Part shown: positions 1 through 12,183 of the stretch, one piece after another
Position numbering within the stretch: position 1 is the first letter of the stretch
Layout: the number at the start of each line of letters is the position of its first letter
Assembly: GCA_910589415.1 (NCBI GenBank)
Contig: OU342630.1
Span: forward strand, 1 to 64,000
Source: Malachius bipustulatus
Taxonomy: Eukaryota > Arthropoda > Insecta > Coleoptera > Melyridae
Direction of reading: 5' to 3'
Length of the DNA: 64,000 bases
The notes under the pieces: model-generated
Told to the model about the DNA's origin: nothing
The model's database searches: none
The model's input: the letters and a program-made list of their open reading frames with translations, nothing else
Position numbers and translations under genes: made by a program

Positions 1-1867
1 ACTTGGAACGCTGATTCGGAATATATATGGTATTAGAGTCGCAAAAGCCGGGATATGTTTCAAATCGAGCCAAAAAAATGGTCAACGGTCCTGAATAATG
101 ACATTAAAAAACTCATATCACCGAAACGGTGGCTCCAATCGAAAAAACTGGCCTTGGTATCAGATTCGCCGTGGCTCAGACCATCAGTGGTGAGGATTTC
201 ATCCAAATCCGACGTCCTAACTGAAAAAAATATTCGAAAGGGGGGGACCCTTCTTAAATTTTTAAGGAAAATTTTTTCGAAACCGAGCTGACGCTTTTCC
301 TCTGACAATACTTGCAACGCTGATTCGGAATATATATGGTATTAGAGGTCGCAAAAGCCGGAATATGTGTCAAATCGAGCCAAAAAAATGGTCAAAAGTC
401 CTGAATAATGACATTAAAAAATTCATATCACCGAAACGGTGGCTCCAATCGAAAAACGGACCTTGGTATCAGATTCGCCGTGGCTCAGACCATCAGTGGT
501 GAGGATTTCATCCAAATCCGACGTCCTAACTGAAAAAAATATTCGAAAGGGGGGACCCTTCTTAAATTTTTAAGGAAAATTTTTTCGAAAGCGAGCTGAC
601 GCTTTCCTCTGACAATACTTGGAACGCTGATTCGGAATATATATGGTATTAGAGTCGCAAAAGCCGGGATATGTTTCAAATCGAGCCAAAAAAATGGTCA
701 ACGGTCCTGAATAATGACATTAAAAAATTCATATCACCGAAACGGTGGCTCCAATCGAAAAACGGACCTTGGTATCAGATTCGCCGTGGCTCAGACCATC
801 AGTGGTGAGGATTTCATCCAAATCCGACGTCCTAACTGAAAAAAATATTCGAAAGGGTGGACCCTTCTTAAATTTTTAAGGAAAATTTTTTCCGAAAGCG
901 AGCTGACGCTTTCCTCTGACAATACTTGCAACGCTGATTCGGAATATATATGGTATTAGAGTCGCAAAAGCCGGGATATGTTTCAAATCGAGCCAAAAAA
1001 AATGGTCAACGGTCCTGAATAATGACATTAAAAAACTCATATCACCGAAACGGTGGCTCCAATCGAAAAACTGGCCTTGGTATCAGATTCGCCGTGGCTC
1101 AGACCATCAGTGGTGAGGATTTCATCCAAATCCGACGTCCTAACTGAAAAAAATATTCGAAAGGGGGGACCCTTCTTAAATTTTTAAGGAAAATTTTTTC
1201 GAAACCGAGCTGACGCTTTCCTCTGACAATACTTGCAACGCTGATTCGGAATATATATGGTATTAGAGTCGCAAAAGCCGGGATATGTTTCAAATCGAGC
1301 CAAAAAAAAATGGTCAACGGTCCTGAATAATGACATTAAACTCATATCACCGAAACGGTGGCTCCAATCGAAAAACTGGCCTTGGTATCAGATTCGTCGT
1401 GGCTCAGACCATCAGTGGTGAGGATTTCATCCAAATCCGACGTCCTAACTGAAAAAAATATTCGAAAGGGGGGACCCTTCTTAAATTTTTAAGGAAAATT
1501 TTTTCGAAAGCGAGCTGATGCTTTCCTCTGACAATACTTGGAACGCTGATTCGGAATATATATGGTATTAGAGTCGCAAAAGCCGGGATATGTTTCAAAT
1601 CGAGCCAAAAAAATGGTCAACGGTCCTGAATAATGACATTAAAAAATTCATATCACCGAAACGGTGGCTCCAATCGAAAAACGGGCCTTGGTATCAGATT
1701 CGCCGTGGCTCAGACCATCAGTGGTGAGGATTTCATCCAAATCCGACGTCCTAACTGAAAAAAAATATTCGAAAGGGGGGACCCTTCTTAAATTTTTAAG
1801 AAAAATTTTTTCGAAAGCGAGCTGATGCTTTCCTCTGACAATACTTGCAACGCTGATTCGGAATATA
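1..1867 (+). repeat. Satellite array segment 1 (~6 monomers, ~306 bp each)
   Basis: About six head-to-tail copies of the ~306-bp monomer, which begins here with ACTTGGAACGCTGATTCGG and recurs at about 307-bp steps. Copies differ by single bases at recurring diagnostic sites: CTTGGAACG or CTTGCAACG; AGAGTCGC or AGAGGTCGC; AAATTCAT or AAACTCAT; ACGGACC, ACGGGCC or ACTGGCC. One copy near 366 has the ATGTGTCAAA / CAAAAGTCC variants typical of monomer type M5. The copy at about 1334 has lost several As in its A-run (GACATTAAACTCAT). The segment ends at the left target-site TA of foldback element 1. No gene is seen. Confidence 0.97.
1866..1867. other. Left target-site duplication (TA) of element 1
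   Basis: The flank reads GGAATA then CAGGG. Empty monomers have seven bases (TATATAT) between GGAA and GG, while the interrupted site has TATA plus TATAT, nine in all. One TA is therefore duplicated, and this is the left copy. Confidence 0.8.
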
Positions 1868-2050
1868 CAGGGTAAGTCATTGATATGGGAAAGCTCGATT
1901 GCACCTACACCATTAAAGATATCGAAATGAACCAAAAAGTGCTGTAAATGGGAGGGTAAAGTGCAGTTTGTAAAATTATTTTCAGATACACAGGATGGCC
2001 CGATATCGCTGTACGCCATACAACTTTGTTATTTTGAATAGGACACCCTC
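1868..2050 (+). repeat. Element 1 left outer module (183 bp)
   Basis: Starts CAGGGTAAG and ends GGACACCCTC followed by TATATT. The unit therefore has short inverted ends (CAGGGT... / ...CACCCTC) and TA on each side, like a small transposon of its own. It is the inverted partner of 2534-2716. By hand I count about 8 differences over 183 bp (~96% identity). Both arms contain an open ~50-codon frame starting MAYSDIGPSCVSE, but their differences are mostly amino-acid changing, so coding is unlikely. Confidence 0.8.
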
Positions 2051-2533
2051 TATATTATTACATCTTTAGATTATTTGAGAAAAGTAAAAAAGAATGGTTT
2101 GTAATGTTGAAGTTTGTAATGAGCGATTTATGAGTTATAAACAAATGAAAATCGCGATTTTCCATTTTCAAAGCAGCTTTTCTTAAAAACAGCTCAAGAT
2201 AGAGGAAAACGACTTACATGTTCATATCTTAACTTTTCAAGCGGTATCCTATTGGATGGATGAAATTTTTATACAGAGTGGTAAAAAATTTGATTATTTT
2301 CATCACCCGGTATAAAAATTTCAGCTACATGATAGGATACCAAATTAAAAATTAAGATAGGGACATGTAAACCGTTTTTCCATATCTCGAGCCGTTTTCA
2401 ATTTAAGCTGCTTTGAAAATGAAAAATCGCGATTTTCATTTGTTTATAACTCATAAATTGCTCATTACAAACTTCAACATTACAAACCATTCTTTTTGAC
2501 TGTTCTCAAGCAATATGCAAATGTAATAATATA
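2051..2533. repeat. Element 1 palindromic core (483 bp)
   Basis: The two halves of the core are inverted copies, starting TATATTATTACAT on the left and ending in its complement on the right. By hand the halves are only about 85% identical (roughly 36 differences over ~235 bp), clearly less than the outer modules. Smaller structures inside: a perfect 16-bp palindrome GAAAATCGCGATTTTC at 2147-2162, with a close counterpart at about 2421-2437, and a direct repeat GTTTGTAATG at 2097-2106 and 2112-2121. No coding frame is supported. Confidence 0.78.
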
Positions 2534-2716
2534 GAGGGTGTCCCATTTAAAATAACAAAGTTGTATGGCGTACAGCGATATTGGGCCATCCTGTGTATCT
2601 GAAAGTAATTTTACAAAATGCACTTTACCCTCTCATTTACAGCACTTTTTGGTTCATTTCGATATCTTTAATGGTATAGGTGTAATCGAGCTTTCCCATA
2701 TCAATGACTTACCCTG
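2534..2716 (-). repeat. Element 1 right outer module (183 bp, inverted)
   Basis: Inverted copy of 1868-2050, same length, beginning GAGGGTGTCCC after AATATA and ending ACTTACCCTG. Here the GGGTGTCCC end faces inward, the reverse of element 2. About 96% identical to its partner by hand alignment. Confidence 0.8.
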
Positions 2717-2718
2717 TA
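2717..2718. other. Right target-site duplication (TA) of element 1
   Basis: Follows CCCTG at the right end of element 1 and precedes TATGGTATGAGAGG of the resumed monomer. It is the second copy of the duplicated TA. Confidence 0.8.
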
Positions 2719-4224
2719 TATGGTATGAGAGGTCGCAAAAGCCGGGATATGTTTCAAATCGAGCCAAAAAAATGGTCAACGGTCCTGAATAATGACATTA
2801 AAAAATTCATATCACCGAAACGGTGGCTCCAATCGAAAAACGGACCTTGGTATCAGATTCGCCGTGGCTCAGACCATCAGTAGTGAGGATTTCATCCAAA
2901 TCCGACGTCCTAACTGAAAAAAATATTCGAAAGGGGGGACCCTTCTTAAATTTTTAAGGAAAATTTTTTCGAAACCGAGCTGACGCTTTCCTCTGACAAT
3001 ACTTGCAACGCTGATTCGGAATATATATGGTATTAGAGGTCGCAAAAGCCGGGATATGTTTCAAATCGAGCCAAAAAAATGGTCAACGGTCCTGAATAAT
3101 GACATTAAAAAATTCATATCACCGAAACGGTGGCTCCAATCGAAAAACGGACCTTGGTATCAGATTCGCCGTGGCTCAGACCATCAGTGGTGAGGATTTC
3201 ATCCAAATCCGACGTCCTAACTGAAAAAAATATTCGAAAGGGGGGACCCTTCTTAAATTTTTAAGGAAAATTTTTTCGAAAGCGAGCTGACGCTTTCCTC
3301 TGACAATACTTGGAACGCTGATTCGGAATATATATGGTATTAGAGTCGCAAAAGCCGGGATATGTTTCAAATCGAGCCAAAAAAATGGTCAACGGTCCTG
3401 AATAATGACATTAAAAAATTCATATCACCGAAACGGTGGCTCCAATCGAAAAACGGGCCTTGGTATCAGATTCGCCGTGGCTCAGACCATCAGTGGTGAG
3501 GATTTCATCCAAATCCGACGTCCTAACTGAAAAAAATATTCGAAAGGGGGGACCCTTCTTAAATTTTTAAGGAAAATTTTTTCGAAACCGAGCTGACGCT
3601 TTCCTCTGACAATACTTGGAACGCTGTTTCGGAATATATATGGTATTAGAGTCGCAAAAGCCGGGATATGTTTCAAATCGAGCCAAAAAAATGGTCAACG
3701 GTCCTGAATAATGACATTAAAAAACTCATATCACCGAAACGGTGGCTCCAATCGAAAAACTGGCCTTGGTATCAGATTCGCCGTGGCTCAGACCATCAGT
3801 GGTGAGGATTTCATCCAAATCCGACGTCCTAACTGAAAAAAATATTCGAAAGGGGGGACCCTTCTTAAATTTTTAAGGAAAATTTTTTCGAAAGCGAGCT
3901 GACGCTTTCCTCTGACAATACTTGGAACGCTGATTCGGAATATATATGGTATTAGAGTCGCAAAAGCCGGGATATGTTTCAAATCGACCCAAAAAAATGG
4001 TCAACGGTCCTGAATAATGACATTAAAAAATTCATATCACCGAAACGGTGGCTCCAATCGAAAAACGGGCCTTGGTATCAGATTCGCCGTGGCTCAGACC
4101 ATCAGTGGTGAGGATTTCATCCAAATCCGACGTCCTAACTGAAAAAAATATTCGAAAGGGGGACCTTTCTTAAATTTTTAAGAAAAATTTTTTCGAAAGC
4201 GAGCTGATGCTTTCCTCTGACAAT

Positions 4225-5141
4225 ACTTGGAACGCTGATTCGGAATATATATGGTATTAGAGGTCGCAAAAGCCGGGATATGTTTCAAATCGAGCCAAAA
4301 AAATGGTCAACGGTCCTGAATAATGACATTAAAAAATTCATATCACCGAAACGGTGGCTCCAATCGAAAAACGGACCTTGGTATCAGATTCGCCGTTGCT
4401 CAGACCATCAGTGGTGAGGATTTCATCCAAATCCGACGTCCTAACTGAAAAAAATATTCGAAAGGGGGGACCCTTCTTAAATTTTTAAGAAAAATTTTTT
4501 CGAAAGCGAGCTGATGCTTTCCTCTGACAATACTTGGAACGCTGATTCGGAATATATATGGTATTAGAGTCGCAAAAGCCGGGATATGTTTCAAATCGAG
4601 CCAAAAAAATGGTCAACGGTCCTGAATAATGACATTAAAAAACTCATATCACCGAAACGGTGGCTCCAATCGAAAAACGGGCCTTGGTATCAGATTCGCC
4701 GTGGCTCAGACCATCAGTGGTGAGGATTTCATCCAAATCCGACGTCCTAACTGAAAAAAATATTCGAAAGGGGGACCCTTCTTAAATTTTTAAGAAAATT
4801 TTTTTCGAAAGCGAGCTGATGCTTTCCTCTGACAATACTTGGAACGCTGATTCGGAATATATATGGTATTAGAGTCGCAAAAGCCGGGATATGTTTCAAA
4901 TCGAGCCAAAAAAATGGTCAACGGTCCTGAATAATGACATTAAAAAACTCATATCACCGAAACGGTGGCTCCAATCGAAAAACTGGCCTTGGTATCAGAT
5001 TCGCCGTGGCTCAGACCATCAGTGGTGAGGAGTTCATCCAAATCCGACGTCCTAACTGAAAAAAATATTCGAAAGGGGGGACCCTTCTTAAATTTTTAAG
5101 AAAAATTTTTTCGAAAGCGAGCTGATGCTTTCCTCTGACAA
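4225..5141 (+). repeat. Local duplication, 5-monomer offset, copy A
   Basis: Three monomers (CCGTTGCTC; ACGGGCC with five-G run and AAGAAAATTTTTTT; ACTGGCC with GAGGAGTTC) recur 1529 bp downstream at 5754. Intervening monomers repeat the last two types, so the tract looks like repeated slippage of dimers and pentamers. Confidence 0.7.
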
Positions 5142-5753
5142 TACTTGGAACGCTGATTCGGAATATATATGGTATTAGAGTCGCAAAAGCCGGGATATGT
5201 TTCAAATCGAGCCAAAAAAATGGTCAACGGTCCTGAATAATGACATTAAAAAACTCATATCACCGAAACGGTGGCTCCAATCGAAAAACGGGCCTTGGTA
5301 TCAGATTCGCCGTGGCTCAGACCATCAGTGGTGAGGATTTCATCCAAATCCGACGTCCTAACTGAAAAAAATATTCGAAAGGGGGACCCTTCTTAAATTT
5401 TTAAGAAAATTTTTTTCGAAAGCGAGCTGATGCTTTCCTCTGACAATACTTGGAACGCTGATTCGGAATATATATGGTATTAGAGTCGCAAAAGCCGGGA
5501 TATGTTTCAAATCGAGCCAAAAAAATGGTCAACGGTCCTGAATAATGACATTAAAAAACTCATATCACCGAAACGGTGGCTCCAATCGAAAAACTGGCCT
5601 TGGTATCAGATTCGCCGTGGCTCAGACCATCAGTGGTGAGGATTTCATCCAAATCCGACGTCCTAACTGAAAAAAATATTCGAAAGGGGGGACCCTTCTT
5701 AAATTTTTAAGAAAAATTTTTTCGAAAGCGAGCTGATGCTTTCCTCTGACAAT

Positions 5754-6670
5754 ACTTGGAACGCTGATTCGGAATATATATGGTATTAGAGGTCGCAAAA
5801 GCCGGGATATGTTTCAAATCGAGCCAAAAAAATGGTCAACGGTCCTGAATAATGACATTAAAAAATTCATATCACCGAAACGGTGGCTCCAATCGAAAAA
5901 CGGACCTTGGTATCAGATTCGCCGTTGCTCAGACCATCAGTGGTGAGGATTTCATCCAAATCCGACGTCCTAACTGAAAAAAATATTCGAAAGGGGGGAC
6001 CCTTCTTAAATTTTTAAGAAAAATTTTTTCGAAAGCGAGCTGATGCTTTCCTCTGACAATACTTGGAACGCTGATTCGGAATATATATGGTATTAGAGTC
6101 GCAAAAGCCGGGATATGTTTCAAATCGAGCCAAAAAAATGGTCAACGGTCCTGAATAATGACATTAAAAAACTCATATCACCGAAACGGTGGCTCCAATC
6201 GAAAAACGGGCCTTGGTATCAGATTCGCCGTGGCTCAGACCATCAGTGGTGAGGATTTCATCCAAATCCGACGTCCTAACTGAAAAAAATATTCGAAAGG
6301 GGGACCCTTCTTAAATTTTTAAGAAAATTTTTTTCGAAAGCGAGCTGATGCTTTCCTCTGACAATACTTGGAACGCTGATTCGGAATATATATGGTATTA
6401 GAGTCGCAAAAGCCGGGATATGTTTCAAATCGAGCCAAAAAAATGGTCAACGGTCCTGAATAATGACATTAAAAAACTCATATCACCGAAACGGTGGCTC
6501 CAATCGAAAAACTGGCCTTGGTATCAGATTCGCCGTGGCTCAGACCATCAGTGGTGAGGAGTTCATCCAAATCCGACGTCCTAACTGAAAAAAATATTCG
6601 AAAGGGGGGACCCTTCTTAAATTTTTAAGGAAAATTTTTTCGAAAGCGAGCTGATGCTTTCCTCTGACAA
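5754..6670 (+). repeat. Local duplication, 5-monomer offset, copy B
   Basis: Second copy of 4225-5141 with the same three-monomer order, including GAGGAGTTCATCC at about 6557. Its third monomer has AAGGAAAA instead of AAGAAAAA. Confidence 0.7.
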
Positions 6671-9600
6671 TACTTGGAACGCTGATTCGGAATATATATG
6701 GTATTAGAGTCGCAAAAGCCGGGATATGTTTCAAATCGAGCCAAAAAAATGGTCAACGGTCCTGAATAATGACATTAAAAAATTCATATCACCGAAACGG
6801 TGGCTCCAATCGAAAAACGGACCTTGGTATCAGATTCGCCGTGGCTCAGACCATCAGTAGTGAGGATTTCATCCAAATCCGACGTCCTAACTGAAAAAAA
6901 TATTCGAAAGGGGGGACCCTTCTTAAATTTTTAAGGAAAATTTTTTCGAAAGCGAGCTGACGCTTTCCTCTGACAATACTTGGAACGCTGATTCGGAATA
7001 TATATGGTATTAGAGTCGCAAAAGCCGGGATATGTTTCAAATCGAGCCAAAAAAATGGTCAACGGTCCTGAATAATGACATTAAAAAATTCATATCACCG
7101 AAACGGTGGCTCCAATCGAAAAACGGGCCTTGGTATCAGATTCGCCGTGGCTCAGACCATCAGTGGTGAGGATTTCATCCAAATCCGACGTCCTAACTGA
7201 AAAAAATATTCGAAAGGGGGACCTTTCTTAAATTTTTAAGAAAAATTTTTTCGAAAGCGAGCTGATGCTTTCCTCTGACAATACTTGGAACGCTGATTCG
7301 CAATATATATGGTATTAGAGGTCGCAAAAGCCGGGATATGTTTCAAATCGAGCCAAAAAAATGGTCAACGGTCCTGAATAATGACATTAAAAAATTCATA
7401 TCACCGAAACGGTGGCTCCAATCGAAAAACGGACCTTGGTATCAGATTCGCCGTTGCTCAGACCATCAGTGGTGAGGATTTCATCCAAATCCGACGTCCT
7501 AACTGAAAAAAATATTCGAAAGGGGGGACCCTTCTTAAATTTTTAAGGAAAATTTTTTCGAAAGCGAGCTGACGCTTTCCTCTGACAATACTTGGAACGC
7601 TGATTCGGAATATATATGGTATTAGAGTCGCAAAAGCCGGGATATGTTTCAAATCGAGCCAAAAAAATGGTCAACGGTCCTGAATAATGACATTAAAAAA
7701 CTCATATCACCGAAACGGTTGCTCCAATCGAAAAACGGGCCTTGGTATCAGATTCGCCGTGGCTCAGACCATCAGTGGTGAGGATTTCATCCAAATCCGA
7801 CGTCCTAACTGAAAAAAATATTCGAAAGGGGGGACCCTTCTTAAATTTTTAAGAAAAATTTTTTCGAAAGCGAGCTGATGCTTTCCTCTGACAATACTTG
7901 GAACGCTGATTCGGAATATATATGGTATTAGAGTCGCAAAAGCCGGGATATGTTTCAAATCGAGCCAAAAAAATGGTCAACGGTCCTGAATAATGACATT
8001 AAAAAACTCATATCACCGAAACGGTGGCTCCAATCGAAAAACTGGCCTTGGTATCAGATTCGCCGTGGCTCAGACCATCAGTGGTGAGGATTTCATCCAA
8101 ATCCGACGTCCTAACTGAAAAAAATATTCGAAAGGGGGGACCCTTCTTAAATTTTTAAGGAAAATTTTTTCGAAAGCGAGCTGATGCTTTCCTCTGACAA
8201 TACTTGGAACGCTGATTCGGAATATATATGGTATTAGAGTCGCAAAAGCCGGGATATGTTTCAAATCGAGCCAAAAAAATGGTCAACGGTCCTGAATAAT
8301 GACATTAAAAAATTCATATCACCGAAACGGTGGCTCCAATCGAAAAACGGGCCTTGGTATCAGATTCGCCGTGGCTCAGACCATCGGTGGTGAGGATTTC
8401 ATCCAAATCCGACGTCCTAACTGAAAAAAATATTCGAAAGGGGGGACCCTTCTTAAATTTTTAAGAAAATTTTTTTCGAAAGCGAGCTGATGCTTTCCTC
8501 TGACAATACTTGGAACGCTGATTCGGAATATATATGGTATTAGAGTCGCAAAAGCCGGGATATGTTTCAAATCGAGCCAAAAAAATGGTCAACGGTCCTG
8601 AATAATGACATTAAAAAACTCATATCACCGAAACGGTGGCTCCAATCGAAAAACTGGCCTTGGTATCAGATTCGCCGTGGCTCAGACCATCAGTGGTGAG
8701 GATTTCATCCAAATCCGACGTCCTAACTGAAAAAAATATTCGAGAGGGGGGACCCTTCTTAAATTTTTAAGGAAAATTTTTTCGAAAGCGAGCTGATGCT
8801 TTCCTCTGACAATACTTGGAACGCTGATTCGGAATATATATGGTATTAGAGTCGCAAAAGCCGGGATATGTTTCAAATCGAGCCAAAAAAATGGTCAACG
8901 GTCCTGAATAATGACATTAAAAAATTCATATCACCGAAACGGTGGCTCCAATCGAAAAACGGGCCTTGGTATCAGATTCGCCGTTGCTCAGACCATCAGT
9001 GGTGAGGATTTCATCCAAATCCGACGTCCTAACTGAAAAAAATATTCGAAAGGGGGGACCCTTCTTAAATTTTTAAGAAAAATTTTTTCGAAAGCGAGCT
9101 GATGCTTTCCTCTGACAATACTTGGAACGCTGATTCGGAATATATATGGTATTAGAGTCGCAAAAGCCGGGATATGTTTCAAATCGAGCCAAAAAAATGG
9201 TCAACGGTCCTGAATAATGACATTAAAAAACTCATATCACCGAAACGGTGGCTCCAATCGAAAAACTGGCCTTGGTATCAGATTCGCCGTGGCTCAGACC
9301 ATCAGTGGTGAGGATTTCATCCAAATCCGACGTCCTAACTGAAAAAAATATTCGAAAGGGGGGACCCTTCTTAAATTTTTAAGGAAAATTTTTTCGAAAC
9401 CGAGCTGACGCTTTCCTCTGACAATACTTGCAACGCTGATTCGGAATATATATGGTATTAGAGGTCGCAAAAGCCGGAATATGTGTCAAATCGAGCCAAA
9501 AAAATGGTCAAAAGTCCTGAATAATGACATTAAAAAATTCATATCACCGAAACGGTGGCTCCAATCGAAAAACGGACCTTGGTATCAGATTCGCCGTGGC

Positions 9601-9732
9601 TCAGACCATCAGTGGTGAGGATTTCATCCAAATCCGACGTCCTAACTGAAAAAAATATTCGAAAGGGGGGACCCTTCTTAAATTTTTAAGGAAAATTTTT
9701 TCGAAAGCGAGCTGACGCTTTCCTCTGACAAT

Positions 9733-10345
9733 ACTTGCAACGCTGATTCGGAATATATATAGTATTAGAGTCGCAAAAGCCGGGATATGTTTCAAATCGA
9801 GCCAAAAAAATGGTCAACGGTCCTGAATAATGACATTAAAAAACTCATATCACCGAAACGGTGGCTCCAATCGAAAAACTGGCCTTGGTATCAGATTAGC
9901 CGTGGCTCAGACCATCAGTAGTGAGGATTTCATCCAAATCCGACGTCCTAACTGAAAAAAATATTCGAAAGGGGGGACCCTTCTTAAATTTTTAAGGAAA
10001 ATTTTTTCGAAAGCGAGCTGACGCTTTCCTCTGACAATACTTGCAACGCTGATTCGGAATATATATGGTATGAGAGGTCGCAAAAGCCGGGATATGTTTC
10101 AAATCGAGCCAAAAAAATGGTCGACGGTCCTGAATAATGACATTAAAAAATTCATATCACCGAAACGGTGGCTCCAATCGAAAAACGGACCTTGGTATCA
10201 GATTCGCCGTGGCTCAGACCATCAGTAGTGAGGATTTCATCCAAATCCGACGTCCTAACTGAAAAAAATATTCGAAAGGGGGGACCCTTCTTAAATTTTT
10301 AAGGAAAATTTTTTCGAAACCGAGCTGACGCTTTCCTCTGACAAT
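9733..10345 (+). repeat. Linker dimer preceding hexamers
   Basis: An M6-like monomer with CAGTAGTGAGG, then a monomer with GGTATGAGAGGTCGC and the private GGTCGACGGTCC. The same pair occurs at 32702 and 50553, and the second monomer alone at 60971. Each time the next monomer is M1 of a hexamer, so it marks the start of a superblock. Confidence 0.8.
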
Positions 10346-12183
10346 ACTTGGAACGCTGATTCGGAATATATATGGTATTAGAGGTCGCAAAAGCCGGGAT
10401 ATGTTTCAAATCGAGCCAAAAAAATGGTCAACGGTCCTGAATAATGACATTAAAAAATTCATATCACCGAAACGGTGGCTCCAATCGGAAAACGGACCTT
10501 GGTATCAGATTCGCCGTGGCTCAGACCATCAGTGGTGGGGATTTCATCCAAATCCGACGTCCTAACTGAAAAAAATATTCGAAAGGGGGGACCCTTCTTA
10601 AATTTTTAAGGAAAATTTTTTCGAAAGCGAGCTGACGCTTTCCTCTGACAATACTTGGAACGCTGATTCGGAATATATATGGTATTAGAGTCGCAAAAGC
10701 CGGGATATGTTTCAAATCGAGCCAAAAAAATGGTCAACGGTCCTGAATAATGACATTAAAAAATTCATATCACCGAAACGGTGGCTCCAATCGAAAAACG
10801 GGCCTTGGTATCAGATTCGCCGTGGCTCAGACCATCAGTGGTGAGGATTTCATCCAAATCCGACGTCCTAACTGAAAAAAATATTCGAAAGGGGGACCTT
10901 TCTTAAATTTTTAAGAAAAATTATTTCGAAAGCGAGCTGATGCTTTCCTCTGACAATACTTGGAACGCTGATTCGGAATATATATGGTATTAGAGGTCGC
11001 AAAAGCCGGGATATGTTTCAAATCGAGCCAAAAAAATGGTCAACGGTCCTGAATAATGACATTAAAAAATTCATATCACCGAAACGGTGGCTCCAATCGA
11101 AAAACGGACCTTGGTATCAGATTCGCCGTTGCTCAGACCATCAGTGGTGAGGATTTCATCCAAATCCGACGTCCTAACTGAAAAAAATATTCGAAAGGGG
11201 GGACCCTTCTTAAATTTTTAAGAAAAATTTTTTCGAAAGCGAGCTGATGCTTTCCTCTGACAATACTTGGAACGCTGATTCGGAATATATATGGTATTAG
11301 AGTCGCAAAAGCCGGGATATGTTTCAAATCGAGCCAAAAAAATGGTCAACGGTCCTGAATAATGACATTAAAAAACTCATATCACCGAAACGGTGGCTCC
11401 AATCGAAAAACTGGCCTTGGTATCAGATTCGCCGTGGCTCAGACCATCAGTGGTGAGGATTTCATCCAAATCCGACGTCCTAACTGAAAAAAATATTCGA
11501 AAGGGGGGACCCTTCTTAAATTTTTAAGGAAAATTTTTTCGAAACCGAGCTGACGCTTTCCTCTGACAATACTTGCAACGCTGATTCGGAATATATATGG
11601 TATTAGAGGTCGCAAAAGCCGGAATATGTGTCAAATCGAGCCAAAAAAATGGTCAAAAGTCCTGAATAATGACATTAAAAAATTCATATCACCGAAACGG
11701 TGGCTCCAATCGAAAAACGGGCCTTGGTATCAGATTCGCCGTGGCTCAGACCATCAGTGGTGAGGATTTCATCCAAATCCGACGTCCTAACTGAAAAAAA
11801 TATTCGAAAGGGGGGACCCTTCTTAAATTTTTAGGGAAAATTTTTTCGAAAGCGAGCTGACGCTTTCCTCTGACAATACTTGCAACGCTGATTCGGAATA
11901 TATATAGTATTAGAGTCGCAAAAGCCGGGATATGTTTCAAATCGAGCCAAAAAAATGGTCAACGGTCCTGAATAATGACATTAAAAAACTCATATCACCG
12001 AAACGGTGGCTCCAATCGAAAAACTGGCCTTGGTATCAGATTAGCCGTGGCTCAGACCATCAGTGGTGCGGATTTCATCCAAATCCGACGTCCTAACTGA
12101 AAAAAATATTCGAAAGGGGGGACCCTTCTTAAATTTTTAAGGAAAATTTTTTCGAAACCGAGCTGACGCTTTCCTCTGACAAT
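10346..12183 (+). repeat. Hexamer HOR copy (1838 bp)
   Basis: M1 (TGGTGGGG at about 10535) through M6 (TGGTGCGG at about 12063). Preceded by the linker. Its M2 has TTATTTCGAAAGC, a private change in the T-run. Confidence 0.87.

Larger units (their letters stand above)
1868..2716. mobile_element. Foldback (palindromic) DNA transposon, element 1, 849 bp
   Basis: Non-satellite sequence interrupting the array. It begins CAGGGTAAGTCATTGA and ends with the exact reverse complement. The whole element is one imperfect palindrome centred near 2292, each arm about 425 bp, with almost no loop. Flanking TA on both sides, compared with uninterrupted monomers such as the one at 17701, shows a 2-bp TA target duplication. 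It has no transposase gene and no tRNA-like head or poly-A tail, so it looks like a non-autonomous cut-and-paste (MITE or foldback) element mobilised in trans. TA duplication fits Tc1/mariner-type enzymes and some others; the family is not identified. Similar palindromic repeats are known in insects, but this one was not recognised. Confidence 0.88.
2719..9732 (+). repeat. D-type array (~23 monomers)
   Basis: No hexamer order. Monomers alternate ACGGGCC and ACTGGCC types with TTTTTAAGAAAAA and GAGCTGATGC, with local pentameric repetition at 4225 and 5754. The private GATTCGCAATATATATGG near 7299 also occurs near 59149, linking this stretch to the D block at 55458. It ends with M4- and M5-like monomers before the linker. 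Confidence 0.7.

Noticed and set aside
55..291. Plus-strand frames starting MFQIEPKKWST or MIRNIYGMRG in many monomers
   Set aside because: Open only in monomers with particular indels; frames change with A-run length. They are satellite by-products.
485..679. Minus-strand 64-codon open frame starting MKHIPAFATLI, recurring in many monomers
   Set aside because: It recurs only because the monomer recurs. It is opened or closed by the same neutral variants that define monomer types and often shifts in length. It has no start context, domain or conservation pattern expected of a protein.
1868..2716. Retrotransposon or solo LTR as explanation for element 1
   Set aside because: The termini are inverted, not direct, with CAGGGT...ACCCTG ends and a 2-bp TA duplication. 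No primer-binding site or polypurine tract.
2565..2792. Frame MAYSDIGPSCVSE... in both arms of element 1, possibly a small protein
   Set aside because: Comparing the arms gives about four amino-acid-changing and two silent differences over ~50 codons, so there is no sign of purifying selection. The frame runs into satellite sequence. No transposase motif.
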